Part shown: positions 34,467 through 47,594 of the stretch, one piece after another
How positions within the stretch are numbered: position 1 is the stretch's first letter
How the letters are laid out: each line of letters starts with the position of its first letter
DNA from: Bigelowiella natans CCMP2755
Lineage: Eukaryota; Cercozoa; Chlorarachniophyceae
Length of the DNA: 60,507 nt
Assembly: GCA_000320545.1 (NCBI GenBank)
Contig: ADNK01002468.1
Location: 5,001-65,507, forward strand
Reading direction: 5' to 3'
The notes under the pieces: generated by a model
Told to the model about the DNA's origin: nothing
What the model saw: only the letters and a program-made list of their open reading frames with translations
Databases searched by the model: none
Position numbers and translations under genes: made by a program

Positions 34467-35738
34467 TTACAGAAATACCCGTGGTGCCGGTTGAGACATA
34501 TCCATTGGACTGGATAACTTTTCTTCCAATATTCTGTCATGAGCTTCGACAGATTTACTGTCTCCACTGAGAATAGATTTTCCACCGTGGGATGGTAAGT
34601 TCCCGATGGATCTTCCAAAAATCAGCGATCCCATTGAACTCCTGAGCGAGATATTATTTTGAACTTTGGCCGTGTCATCCTTGCTTGATTCAGGCATCAA
34701 CATTTCACTGCGGACACAGTCTGCTTGGCTCGAGATAATAAAAGCCCCTTTGGTCCAGATATGAAACATGACCTCTCGTTTCACAATCGGGTTTCTAACG
34801 AAGATTAGGCCGTCGAAGAATCCCAACAATCCCATTGAAATTGTTTGAAGAAGAACCAATATGTGCGGAGATTCCTCAAAAGCTTGCCAGATGCGGTTTA
34901 AACTTCCGAACAGCACTACCAACGCAAGGACCACTGGCTGCGGCCGGAGAGTCAAATATATAGCCAGCGGATTGTTTGCGTTTGACATTTCATCAGAATC
35001 GCCCTAAACGTGAAAATATGCATGGCGGTTACTATTAAAAGTTTGATGTACAATGAATTGAACATAACCCTTGTCAATACTTTGACGAGTCCGAAGATCC
35101 TCGAGTAAGTCCACAAACAATAGAAGACAGCTGCCCACGCCCACATATAGAAAGAAAGCGCACGCAGAATCCTTACTGAGATCATTGAGTCGCTTGCGTG
35201 CACCCAGCACCACATCCCCGCCCACCCATAGGCGTCCGTAAAGAAAAAAGGTAGAACGGCTGGGAGAAGAGGGAATCCTTGGCACAGTGGAATAAATAAT
35301 TTCATCAACGATTTTCTTTCTCTTGTCGACTGCATTGAAATTGCAGACTGAAGGACTCTATATGTGGCATGTGCACCAGCACAAGTCCAGAGCATGGAAC
35401 AAAGTCCAAAATACCCAACTCCGAACGCCTGAGGCAGGCAAAACAACATCTCTCAGGTTAACAATGATACGCCTTCGATTACCCTATATCTTGTTGCGAT
35501 ATAACGCACGCATTACCTGGAACTGACAGGCAAATCCGCCCTGCGGAGAGTGTCTTGTCGAATTGCTCATCAAATGAACGATAGCGAGTGCACAGTCATT
35601 TAGCGCGATGAAACTGAAGATGTTGAATGAAAAGGACTCGCGCAACCGCTTGAGCAGCATGCATAAGACAATCACTCCGAGGGAAGACACAAAACTGATG
35701 CTTGCGCATATTTTCAATGCCAAAGAGATTGCAGACAT
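34467..35738 (-). CDS. cAMP-receptor-like seven-helix GPCR
   Basis: Exons are 35738-35517, 35428-35081 and 35003-34467 (368 aa). The second donor could also be at 35069 with the same phase. The protein has about seven hydrophobic segments. Family marks resemble the class E / Dictyostelium cAMP-receptor-like group: a first helix ending in a basic loop (LLKRLRESFSFN), FACQFQAFGVGYFGLCSMLW with the Cys before TM3, a W in the second extracellular loop (GWAGMWCWVH), and PVVLALVVLFGSLNRIWQAF, then LQTISMGLLGFFDGLIFV at TM6-TM7. A long Ser-rich C-tail follows (LRSSMGSLIFG), suited to phosphorylation-based desensitisation. The ligand is unknown; cAMP is not implied. ATG 35738 starts directly at TM1 with a very short N-terminus. 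It is transcribed divergently from the SLC10-like gene. Confidence 0.8.
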
Positions 35739-36104
35739 CGAGAAGAATCTCCCTCCTCAGGCCATCGATCCAACGACGCTTAACGCTCAAACTCCACTCC
35801 AACTAAATGCGGTTACGATGTGTCACTCAGCTCGTGGTGGTATCCGTTTCCGAAGCTAAAAAGTCTTGGGAAATTGCAAATAATCTCCTCCCAAACTCCC
35901 AAAAAGCTACAAAGTGTCCTGCATTTACACCAAAAGAAGATCATTTCTGTGTTTCTCTTGGTGTCTTTATTTTTGAAACGCACCGCGGTGAACAAAATCT
36001 TTGTCGTTGGAGCTGTGCCCCATCGTAGCTAGCCGCCCCCCCGACCACCGAAAACGAGAAGAGAATGATGTCCTAAGTATTCCAACCCAAGCAAAAAAGA
36101 AATC
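35739..36104. promoter_or_regulatory. Divergent promoter region, GPCR / SLC10-like
   Basis: Only 366 bp separate the two start codons, so both promoters must lie here or overlap the genes. A short C-rich run (CCGCCCCCCCGACC) lies near 36033. No specific element is assigned. Confidence 0.4.
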
Positions 36105-37134
36105 ATGGCTCATTCCGACGACGATGCAGCCGTAGCATTCGTGATTATTCTTCTGGTGGGCTTGGGCTTGGGTCTCGGATCCACAGTAACATACGCAGAT
36201 ATTCGAAAATGCTTCCAGCAGAAAAAGCTAGGACTTATGATTGGAACCTGGCTCCATCTATTGATCCTCCCTATAGTTGCACTTACCTACTCAAAGATTT
36301 TTAGTATCAAAGGGAACCTCTTCATCGGACTGATCCTAATGGCAAGTGCCCCTGGAGCAGCTCTTTCGAACCTTGTTACATATAAATCTAACGGTGACGT
36401 CTCCCTTAGCATAGTGATGAGTGGGGCGTCCACCTTCCTTTGCTTCGGAGCATTACCACTGCTCGTTTACATCTACTTGGGATTGGTCCAACCAGAAAAT
36501 GTTAATGTGAAAATACCGTATAAAAGCATCGCCAACTCGTTGCTGATCCTCATTCTTCCTTGCGGACTCGGCGTCACAATTCGAACCTACCGACCAGAAT
36601 ATGCAAAAGTCACTGAAAAAGTAGGCTCGTATGTAGGGGTTTTGTTCTTATTGATTTACGTAATATACGAAGGGGCAACCAGCAGATACCTTTTTACTCG
36701 CGGCTTCGGGATATGGTGGTCGTCAATAACACTCCAGCCTGTTGGCACGCTCTTGGGCTCCTTTGTGGCCCATATTCTCTCCTTAGAAGTCAAACAGCAA
36801 CGAGCATTAGCCATCGAGACGGGGACGCTAAGCCCTGCTGTTATCATTACTCTCATCCAGCTCTCCTTTAGTACACAGGATGCAGGTAGTCTTCTAGTCC
36901 ATTCCTCTTTGTTTGCACATTGCTGACTTAGTTCTTTCTGTACCTACAGAGGAGATTTCGATACCAAGCGTGCTCTACACTATCTCAATGGTGTGGAACT
37001 CCTACCTGATCATCTTAGTTTACAACGCAATAGATCGGTATTATGGTAAACATACGGATCCGAACAGTATAGAAATTAGTGACAGCAGCAGTCCACCCGA
37101 AGAAAAAGCCAACCAGTTTTACAGGAAACTGTAA
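36105..37134 (+). CDS. SLC10 / bile acid:Na+ symporter family transporter
   Basis: A membrane carrier of the SBF/SLC10 superfamily, whose members move bile acids, steroid sulfates or other organic anions with Na+. The substrate here is unknown. Exons are 36105-36885 and 36950-37134, joined in phase 1 (321 aa), a normal length. About eight to nine hydrophobic helices are visible. Family motifs are LILMASAPGAALSNLVTYKS, then NGDVSLSIVMSGASTFLCFG, matching the conserved ...A-P-G-G..SN..t.l..GD..LS..... block that lines the first Na+ site, and ALAIETGTLSPAVIITLI, equivalent to the E-x-G-x-Q/S region near the second site. The C-tail is hydrophilic with Ser and Glu runs. It shares a short divergent promoter region with the GPCR gene. 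Confidence 0.88.
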
Positions 37135-38406
37135 AAACGTTGGACTTTCTCTCGTATCTTAAGTTAATAACATTTAATGTTTATTACCTAGTTGATTATT
37201 GGAAGCGGTGCGATGCATCGCCACGCTCGCACAAGCCACATACATCCAACATCGAGCAGGTCGTTGCGCTTGCTTTCGATTAAATTTTGGGCTTGAGGTG
37301 TGCTGGAAAAGCAGACATCTCGCAATATTTTGAGAGTTGGACAAGTATAGATTTTGGCAACACCCCTGCTTCAATCATGATGAGAGCTTTCGCGTTCGTA
37401 GTTTTTGTCTAGAAGCATCTAATAAGAAGTCCTGACTAGGCAGCAAAACCAATCCGCTAGGGGCGCTTAGATATTACGTGCGCGCTCGCCCGGCGGCGGC
37501 TTCGATCCCAAGCTAATTTCGACTAGGTGTACAGAAGTTCATTTCACACACACGGTGTCGATACGATCGCGGACGCGCTATCATCGTCATTAAGGCTCGC
37601 ATGCAATGCAAGCTAGGCTGCAACATGCTAGCATGCCCATCATCAGCGCACACACGATGTAGCTGCATGCTACGAATGAATGCATCCTGATACGTTGCCA
37701 ATGCAGGCTGTGGCGCCCGCTTAAATGGCATAGCTCAAAATGTCTAGATGTGCACTGGTGCGCATGCGCACCCATTGCGACATCACATGTGTGTTAAACA
37801 ATGGACTCATGTGCACCCAGTCGAAATTAGCTCATCAGGATCGAAGCCGCCGCCGGGCGATCGCGCACGTGCATGATGTCCAAGCGCGCCTAGCGCGGAT
37901 ACGATTGGTTCATCACAAAAGACATGGATCATCTCGTAGCCCAGATGCAAATTCAACGTTTAATGTGCCGCATCTGAACACCATGCAGCTCAGATTGCGA
38001 AACCAATTGAACTAGTGAATGCCATTGTGAATCGAAACAATGCAGACGAAACGACTGCCTGAAGCTAGCTGAAAAAGAGGCACGGACTGCTGCGCGCACC
38101 GCACGACATCGATGACAGGATGCAGATGCTTTCGAATGCATGAAACATAAACACACAACAGACGAGACAAATAGACATAACCTAAGCGCCGTAGCCGCTG
38201 CTTTGCATGGCGGCTACATTAGGATGACTATTGAAAAGGTTTGGTCATTTCATTGCATCCGTCTCACACATGCACACGCTAGCCGTGCATCCCCATCACA
38301 GCGTTTTGTGCGAGCACAAATTAATAGATGCATGGGTAAAAATGCTTAATAATTTTATGCGTGACGAATGAAATTATGGAGAATAAGTATTCATCTTAGA
38401 TTAGCT
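37135..38406. other. Convergent intergenic region with repeat sequence
   Basis: This lies between the 3' ends of the SLC10-like gene (+) and the VPS13 gene (-). The stretch 37968-38272 is a relative of 34118-34440. The rest holds CTAG and GCATGC-rich sequence like 16-17.6 kb. No gene is supported. Confidence 0.6.
37968..38272 (+). repeat. Dispersed repeat, right-end half (copy F)
   Basis: It parallels 34118-34440 through shared blocks: GAACACCATGCAGCTCAGAT, GAAACCAATTGAA, GACGAAAC, AGGCACGGACTG, GCGCGCACCGCACGA, TTCGAATGCATGAAACA and GAGACAAATAGACATA. It ends in the family terminus GCCGTAGCCGCTGCTTTGCA, TACATTAGGATGACTATTGA and CATTGCATCCGTCTCACA. Confidence 0.75.
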
Positions 38407-39720
38407 TTATATCATTTTTCGTGATTTTGGGCTGTGTGTTGCAGGAGGGGCTATGTCATTTTCTACTTGCGTTTCCGATGTCTTATTCAGAGCCCTATGT
38501 GTTGCCTCAAGCTGCAAAGTGAAGTAAGGAGGAAGAATGTTTAAGTAGGACCATTCAGGCAATCTAGGGGGAAAGTGGAGTTCGTACAGATATTCAATAT
38601 ATACATAAAGCAGACCTGAACAAGAAATGATTGGAACAGCTGTTTGCAGACGATTAGGTTTCCACAGAAGATGGAATGCGTTTTCAACTTCTTCTTCTTC
38701 TTCTTGCGTTGTTGCTGTGACTTGCCGCGCAAGTTGCTCGTGAGAGGCTTGATCGCAATGACAAGACGTAGTGCCTCGATTGAGAGATCAATTCTCTCCA
38801 CCCACCGCAATTCTACGTTCTGTTCCACCACATACGTCCTAAGTACCAAAAGGGAGGAGGAGGAGGAGAGGAAGTGAGAGCATGCGAATACGGTATGGAA
38901 GAGGGTAGTAGGGAGAGTTAGTCTTACTTATCAGAACGAAAGGAGCCATAGACTCGATCCACCCCTTCCTTCGTCTCTCGCAAGCACACGAGTCTCTCTG
39001 ATGTCAGCACCAGAACCTAAATAAAAGGCCCAGAAGGGGGAGTTAGGGGCGAGCGGAGGGTGGCAGGTTTCAGGCTAATCGTAGATGGGCATTTGTATGG
39101 CCTCCTCAAAGATGGACGCAACAACGCTTTTTACCTTTGTCATTTGGATGGGCTTTCCAAAGAAGTTTCTCTGTAGCACGCTGAGCCGCCAGTGCTTAAC
39201 GTACTTCTCGAGATGTGCCTGGAGGGTACGATGGGTGGGAGGAAAGAGGAGGAGGATGAGGAGGAGGAGGGTAATGTTCACTAGAACAGATACAGCTCTA
39301 TACACCACAAGAGAGGTAGCAAACGTGCATTCTCACTATCTTCACCCACCGTGTGGTGAGGGGAGCTTCGGGAAAACGAGGCTGCAAAGCTTTGAGCCGC
39401 TCCTCCCTCGTTGCCTCTTCCTCCGAGAAGGAATTTGTCTAGGAAGTTCTCCTTCGCCTTTGCGGCCCGCCGCGTCTCAAGATCCTTATCATGCAGGACG
39501 TTTACCCAGTAGTTGCGTTCTGTTGCATGTCGCCGCTCCCGCACCCGTCGTCCGAATTCCTTCGGCGGTCTTACTCGCGAGAGCTTTGTTTCCCTATGTA
39601 CGGCGTTTGTGTTAGATGGCGTGCGCTTCCACGCGCGGCAATTTATTGACGATTCTTTTTCCATTTGAAGTCAGAGAGAGGGGGAGAAAGAGAGAGGGCG
39701 GGAGCAGCTTGACTCGCGTG

Positions 39721-39773
<53 letters not shown>

Positions 39774-40210
39774 TGCCATTCTCTACTACGCACGATTCCG
39801 CTTCTCTGCGGCGCATACGTGTAAAGGTAAGTCGACTGTTACGATTCAATCATGTGTTCGTCGTTCAAATGGGGTATTTTGTTGAAATAAATAGTGTGTG
39901 AATATATAATCCTCACTTGCGCCCCCATCGATGCACCAGTTTCCCGGCTTTCTTGGAGGACTGGCGGAAGCCTTGAGTTGTCTGCGACACCATGCCGAAT
40001 GCACCTGCCACAGGCTTCACCACCACACCCGCAAGGCCTGACGAAAATCGGTCAAGTGATGGCATTGTCGTAGCTATGTGACGATATTGTGATGTTGATG
40101 AGGGGCTAGAGGCGATATCAGCTGTAAGGAGAGGATACAGTGCGAAGTTGAAAGGCGACAGAGAACGGTGAAGATACCACCGAAAACTCATTCCTTCTTC
40201 CCCCCTCCAG

Positions 40211-40247
<37 letters not shown>

Positions 40248-40658
40248 CATGTTCTTTTATTTCTCTTTTGCATGAGGAGGCGCACCTTTCCCCGCGCCCT
40301 TGAAGAATCCAACGACGCCTCCCTTCATAGCGCCTGTGTGATAATTACCGCAACTTTATTGAATGTAAATTTACACAGAGCAGTAGCAGTAGCAGTAGCA
40401 GTAGCAGTAGCAGTAGCAGTAGCAGCAGCGGAATCGGTCTACGCAATCCTCTCTCTTCTCCTCTTTGCAAACCTTGAATAGGCGCTCGTACAATGCCTGT
40501 AACTCCATCTACAATGCCCAAACCGAGCTCTTGGAAGCCCTATACAAACAAACGATACATACCATGGACGACAATCACCACCCAATGCGTTGGTTGCCGC
40601 ATATGTAACTAGCTACCCCCCCGCCCCCCCCCCCCTTCCCCCTTTCTCCCTATCTTTG

Positions 40659-40694
<36 letters not shown>

Positions 40695-41007
40695 ATACAC
40701 ACATACACACATACACACAGATACGCGTGCGCACAATCAATAATTCATACCTTGAAGATGCCATCCGCGATGTTTGTGGCCTTGCCGACGTTTTGCTTCC
40801 GCCTCAAGTAGACTGGGTCAAACGACAGCTGCGCAATAGCATTTCCAACCGTGCCGGTGATTTTGGATGCTGTGTTTGTTACACCTCCAAGCGATGAGGT
40901 CACAAGCGACGCTGCTCCTTTGGCCAGGCCCTGATATTCAAATACCAACGAAAAAGAGCAGCGACAATGAGGAGAGGCCTAGAGGCGGACGGGTGGGAAA
41001 TCGACGG

Positions 41008-41049
<42 letters not shown>

Positions 41050-43361
41050 CGCTGCTTTGTGCATCGATAATCGGGAGCCGAGGCACACACGAACACACGC
41101 ACACACGCAAAATACACGCAAAACGGGAGAAAGGGCGGCCTCTTCCATCCACCACCCTCTACCAAAGCTCACCTTGCCGAACTCTTTCGGATTCTTCTGT
41201 ATTCCCTAAAGGGGTAAATGAACGTGAAAAGCAAAAGAAAATGAGCGAAGATGAGGACGGCGATTTCAGATGGCAATAGTGCCTACGACGATGACGACGA
41301 TAGAGCTTCGACAATGCGCAGCCAACAAGTGCGACTATCTGCAAACCAGATATGACGTCGAAACGCACCAGGAGAGGGTCCGCTACGAAGTCGTAGAGGC
41401 CTTGGCCAAGGGATGAAAACAGCCCAAAAGGGTTACCGAGGGCGTCCATGGACCCCACGATCTTTTGAGGAAGAGAGAAGGGAGAGGGAGGGAGGGAGGG
41501 AGGGAGGGAGGGAGAGGAGGTAGATTATGGTGTGATTATGGTAATGCTAATAATGAATTCTACTTCCAAATTCAGGCGCGCACACTGACCAAACCTTATA
41601 AAACTCGAAGATGAACTGTCTCGAGTAGTGAAGTAGCACGATTCGTGTGAGCTAGAGGATAGGAGCGACGGGATGGGAGGGAGAAGAAAATTATTAGGGA
41701 GGGAGAGAAAGGTAGATAAATAATAGAGAGAGAGAGAAAGAGCGAGCGAGCGAGAGAGAGGGGGAGAGAGAGAGAGGGAACTGAACGACCGAGAGGTGGA
41801 GGAAAAATAATGGGGGGACTTGCATAGAATCATGCAGCATCATTCGTATTTTTTCACCTGATCGATGTCCTGGAATACATGTTGCATTGTCAGTCCGTTC
41901 AGGTCGAGCGGTGCCTCGTCCACGCCCTTCGTTGCATCGCACGAGCAAGACGCGATGGAAAAACCATAAGGAGAGGGTTAGAGGATAGAATCACACACAC
42001 ACACACACACACGCACATGTGCACATGCTCATACATTGTCACACACAAACACACAATATCATAGTTAAGGCCAATACCGGGAGGCCCAAAGTTTGGGCGC
42101 GATAAAGAGTGACGGCGGGGTGGTCGCTCACCATTGCGCTTGCAGGCGCCGTGGTGATATTCATCTCAACCTAGGGTACACCGACAAACAACGACGGAGA
42201 CATAAATCTCGGAATAAAAGAGGCATCATGTGCATAGCACCACGCTTCTACAAATATCATCGGTGTCTATTTGGAGTGCAGCCATCATCAACCGTTGTTG
42301 TAGCACCAGCAGCTGTCGTCGTTACCTTGTGAAGGGAGAGATAAGCGAGGTATATCTGTGTCGCCAGGCCTCCACGGTATGCGACCTTACGTTCCAGGCT
42401 TCCCGCCTCCAGCGATAGCGGGTCGACAACCTTTATATGCGCAAGAAGAGGGTGGGGGGGGGGGGGGAGGTAGTGTTTGTGTGTTCTTCGATGTGTAGAG
42501 ACCACGGTGATCTGATCTCCTATTCTCTACTCTACTTAAGTACCTGAACCAGCCAATCTTGGGTGAGGCCCTCTTCGTCCTCCTCCTCATCGTCATTTTT
42601 CTCCTCGTTTTCTCCTTGGGAGTCGTTCGCACCCTTCCCTTCCACCTCACCATCCTCTATTTCTCCGTCGTCGTTGTTGAAGGGTTGCGCTCTTCCCTCT
42701 AGCTCTGCACTCCTCCTCATCCTCCTCCTCCTCCTTCTTTTCCTCTTCTTGTCTTTGCAGCTCTTATCCCCGTCAATGATGAGATTTAGAGAGCTACCGA
42801 GTCGGGTCAGATCCGAGGCGTGAAGCCATGCAAATAACCGCGCCAGTAAGTACTCGTCCAGCTGCAGCAAAAAGCGTGCGAACTTGATGTCGCAGTAGTC
42901 CAGAATCATTAGGTTTCGTGCCGATGCGGACCGGGTCGCTGTGATCATGAAATTCGGTCGTTTCTCCTCCTTGTTTTCGTCCTGCAACGCCGCGCATTTG
43001 GGGGGGGGGGGGAGCGGAGGGGGCAAGAGCGAGCGCGGAGAGGGGGAAAGAGAGAATCACGGAAGTCGGAACGGCGAACACAGGCACCGAGGGTAGGACT
43101 CATGTTGCGTCACTGCTACATGCATAAACGCTGTCCCCTAGTGCGACAGGGTTATGACGTAGAGATTGTCTTTCTTGCAGGAATAATGTACTTACACCGT
43201 TCGTGTTTTCGTTAGTTCATGGAAATCTCACGAGTTGTATGGTCGCATAATTTGTGTGTGATGTGATGATATCTCCTGCTATTATTATTCCTCACTGGAT
43301 GATCCATCTCCGATATCAACACGACAGGATGGGCGCCCTACAATTATAGCATAACACACAT

Positions 43362-43394
<33 letters not shown>

Positions 43395-44322
43395 ATATGT
43401 ATATATATATATATATAATATGTATAAATATATTATAAATGGAAAGAACAGAGAGAGAGTGAGAGATGCCGATTGAGATGTTTAATTCAACACATAAGCA
43501 CAAACCAGAGCCTCCACTTCCTGCCCCCTCCTCCCATATCCCTCAGCTACTACTACTACTACTGCAACTACTACTACTACTACTACTAACACACACATGG
43601 GCTAGATTATTGTCGATTTGGACGTGCTTGACAGAGAGGGAGAGGTGCTGCGAGTTGTCCGTCTCTGCAACCTCCCCGACCATCACCGAGATGCCACCAA
43701 GGTAAATGAACATCAGCTCCTCCCGCTTCTTTAGCGTCCTACGCCTTCGCAGCTGTCTCCGACCTAGTACATCCTGCTGATGCAAGCGCCATCGCCTTCG
43801 CCTTCGCTGTTGCTCTTCCTCCCCCTCCGCCTCCTCCTCCTCCTCCTGTTTATCGCAAGATATCTGCCCTTCCCCGTCCAGCTTTCGCTCTCGCACGGTT
43901 CGTTCTACGACTTCTTCCCGGTCGTTTCCTTTGCTCTCTCGATCATGAGAACGAGCCGGAGGAACCGGAGGAAGGGCCGAGGGCAGCACCGCCACCACCT
44001 CCTTCGCGCCGCCTTTGTCCTCTCTGTTTTCCCTTGCGGGTGCGGACTGAAGATTCGACGGGGGGATGGCGGAGGTCGGCGGAGAGCCGCTAGGCACAAC
44101 AGCAGGTCCAGCAGCGTCGTCGCTTGATGCTGGAGCTCCTCGTATCGTTCTTGAAGATTGCGTGGGGAGTGAAAGACTAGCACTCGACCTGAGCCGTAGA
44201 TCTTCTGGCGATAGCAAGGAGGAGGAGAGAGGAGGAGGAGAGAGGAGGTTAGAAATCGGACCGAGGAGGGGAGAACGACATAAAAGAGAGGAAGAGGAAG
44301 AGAAACAGAGCGAGCGAGGCCG

Positions 44323-44390
<68 letters not shown>

Positions 44391-46183
44391 GGATGACAAA
44401 CGAACTCCTTACACTTTCATGATGCCAGCAGCACAACAAAAGTCAGCTGCCCTCGCTCGCACGCATGTCCCTTTCCACTGTACCCTACCTACCGTAGATA
44501 TAGTCCTCCTCCCGGCGCCGGCGCACGGTGGCCTTGTGCTTATTGTCAATAATACTGACACCGAGGCCTCCAAGCTTGACTGACACCGACAGGTGCCTCA
44601 CCCCATCCCCGTAGAGCATGCTCTTCAACCCAAGAGATCTGTTTGTGGACAGGGACTTCTGCGCCATAATCGACGACGATGCTGCCCGCTTATTATGCTT
44701 CTTCTTCTTCTTCGATGAGGCAGCTGCCGCCGTCGCCTGTTGGGATACGAGCTCTATGCGCAGCACGCGCGTCGGCCCGGAGGCGTAGACCTCGGGGAGG
44801 AACTGCACGGCGTACGAGTCATAGGCCCACCGCAGCTTAGCTTTGCCGTCGTTCTGCCACCGCTGCCTCTCCTCCTCCTCCTCCTCCCTTTCGCGAGCCT
44901 CCTCCTCCTCCTCATAGTCCGTGAAGCCGCCCCCACCCCCAATTCTCCTCGTCCTTCTACTCCTCCGTCCTTCAGTGATAGTGGCGGGAGGCTCGACTCG
45001 GTCAAAGGTCTGGAGGTTGTAGCGCCACACGGTGTGCGACTGGTGCATCATGAGCGGCCCTGCGCTGGTGCTGGCTGCCTGGGAAGCGGCCATAGAGTAG
45101 TCACTGTTGCTATCACGCTTTTGGCGTCCCCGGTCCTGCCGCCGACGGAAGAGCTTGCCAAAGAACCCACGCCGACGCGTTTTGGTAGTCCCATCAGTTG
45201 AAGCTCTCTGTATAGATTCCAATGGCCGCTCGCTGTAGTTTCGGGAGGAAGTTGGGCTTCGAGACGAGCGCGAGGAGCGACTTTTACCGGCTGCCGTTGC
45301 CGATGGGGCGCGGCCATGACGTCGCCCTCCACCCTGCGACGAGTAGTGGGAGAGTTTCGTTTCACGGCCTTCCTCGAGAGCCATCTCCGTGTTCAGGGCG
45401 GTCTCTCGGAGTGCCATCAGCCAATGGTTGCGCTCTTGCATAGAGCCCATCTCCAGGAGGAGGGAGGGAACGAAGCCGTAGTTCGGGCAGCTCTTGCCGA
45501 ACACCTAGAAGAATATATTAGAGAAACGAGAAAGGATGAGGCGCTGATAATTCGAGAAGGAACACGAGTTCCTTCCCACCTGATGACCACTTGTCGTCAT
45601 CATCGTCATCGTCGTCGTCAACATCACCAACAACACCTCTTACCTGCTGCTGCATTTCCATCGCCCTTTCACACAACTCGACCCGAATCAGCCACCGGTG
45701 CTGCTTCCCTCCCCTCCCCCTCCCCGTGAGGAGCAGCGGGGAAATCCGCGCACCCGCGAGGGAGAGCGCGATGACGTTCGCGCCGGTCTTGGTGAACACA
45801 TCGCTCGGACGGATGGCAAGCATCCTTCGGTGCTCCTCATTGATCATGCGGTCAAATCGCCGGTCGATGTCGTTGTTGCCGATTTCACTGGCGTGTCCAC
45901 TACTGTTGGTGTTGGAACGACTACCGAACAGCGTCGCGCGCGATGCCAGGGATTTCGATTCGGGTGACGGTTTCCCCCCCTTGTTCCCGGTTTTGATGGC
46001 CTTCTCCTCGTCCTTTTCATTCTTCTTACACTCGTCACCATCTCTGGGAACTTTCTCGTCGCAGTCATCACCTACGTTTCTCTTGCCGCTGCGATCGGAT
46101 TGATGTTGCTTCTTCCCCTCCCCGTTGCTGCTCTTCACGTTCTCCTTATTGTCGTGGGAATATCCACCATCGTCATCACCACT

Positions 46184-46216
<33 letters not shown>

Positions 46217-47560
46217 GTCGAAGAGGCTCTTAGGCCGCGGATCGAGTTTGTGGAGGCAGAAGATGTGCTGGAAGAGCGTGGCACGCACTTCGTAAGTCTT
46301 GTTTGCGTCATGCGAAGAGGGTTGACACAAGGTCAGGTGACCCAGCTTCCAAGGCATATTGTACCGACGCACACGCCGCATCATCAACGTCTCGTGCGAG
46401 ATGAAACCGCTCACATTCGAGGTAGTCGTGCTGCTGCTACTACTGCTAATGGGGGGGTTGCTCCTCCTTGATCTCGTTCTCTTATTCCTTCTCCCTCTCC
46501 CCCCCCCGTCCTGGTCTGCTTCGGAGGGGGAGGCCCTAGAATTTCCCTTGTTATCACCATCGTCTTCACAGTTCTCTCCCCCCCCCTCGTCTTTCCCTGC
46601 GCAGCTGTGGTCGATGTCGCGATCAGCTATCCTAGCTTTCACATCCGCATTGGTTTTCCCGTCGCTATCGCCACCAGTGTCGCCATCATCGTCTTCCTCC
46701 TCCTGCTCCTCCTCCTCCTCCTCATCGTCGTCGTCGTCGTCGTCGTAATCACAACCGAGTTCATGCCAGGGGCTGGCACGAACGTAGTGACCGCGCGATT
46801 CGACAACCCGAGCGGTTGCGACGGCGAGGGCCTCCCCGCCATGCCCATCCCCACCACCTGCTCCTCGTCCCTTCCCCCCCCGACCCTCCTCTTCCACAGG
46901 GACTGCGAGCGGAGTGAGCTCTTCTGGCACCAGGTTCCGAGCGTCCTGAAGGCACCGGAACGGGATGGCGACGGTCGCAGGCTTGTACTTACTAATCACC
47001 TCCAGTTGGAAGGACCGAATTTCCTGCCCGCCCGTTAAGAGCGTCACCACGCGCGCCTTGGTCGGCATGTCCCACGCATAGTCCGTGCTTGCAAATGGTG
47101 GAACCAGCTCTGCGAGCTCCGGAAGGCCCTTCTGATGGAAGCTGAGAGGAAATGGCGTGCAGTTCTCGATCCGGAATGGCGCCTCACCCGTAGAAGTGGA
47201 GGAGATTGTGGCGGCCGCATCAGCGCCCGGAGAAGGCATGGTAGGCAGGGGCTGCTGCGATGGAGCAGAAATCGCCTTGTCGTTGTGATTGGTATTATTG
47301 CCTATCCCGTGGCTGTTCACAACGGCTGCCTGCCTTGCGGCCTCCTCGTCCGGATGGAGGAGGTACAACGGGACCATCAGCGGCGCCGTCGTAGCAGGCG
47401 CTGTGTGTTGGTCCGAGAACGTGATCACGATGTTCGCCTCCCATGCTACTACGGAGATCTGACGACGGTAAAAATTCAAGGTATTACTCCCAAATAAGAT
47501 TCGCAGCATTTGCTGGGATATTGCGTGCATCGCCGTTATTCATCTCGAAGCCATCTCAAC

Positions 47561-47594
<34 letters not shown>

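Larger units (their letters stand above)
38407..41461 (-). other. VPS13 C-terminal region (ATG2-C-like and terminal PH-like)
   Basis: Twelve small exons (33-244 nt) encode the best-conserved part: GNPFGLFSSLGQGLYDF, a GIQKNPKEFGK exon of only 11 codons, GLAKGAASLVTSSLGG, GVTGIVRAPI, GVVVKPVAG and RVRPPKEF. These match the amphipathic ATG2-C-type helices that bind lipid droplets and mitochondria in other VPS13s. The last four exons fit the terminal PH-like fold (VLVLTSERLVCLRETKEG, then WVERIDLSIEAL). Confidence 0.8.

Noticed and set aside
35484-35859. Plus-strand and other minus-strand frames overlapping the GPCR 5' exon
   Set aside because: The minus frame from ATG 35738 alone gives membrane helices and joins in phase to the next exons; the others have no motif.
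39616-39885. Small plus-strand protein over 39.6-39.9 kb
   Set aside because: It runs through a TA array and lies in a VPS13 intron, with no independent support.
46100-47038. Plus-strand frames with poly-Ile, Val, Leu or Ser runs that look like membrane proteins
   Set aside because: They are the antisense of Asp/Glu-rich VPS13 loops (GAT/GAC/GAG runs), not real membrane segments.
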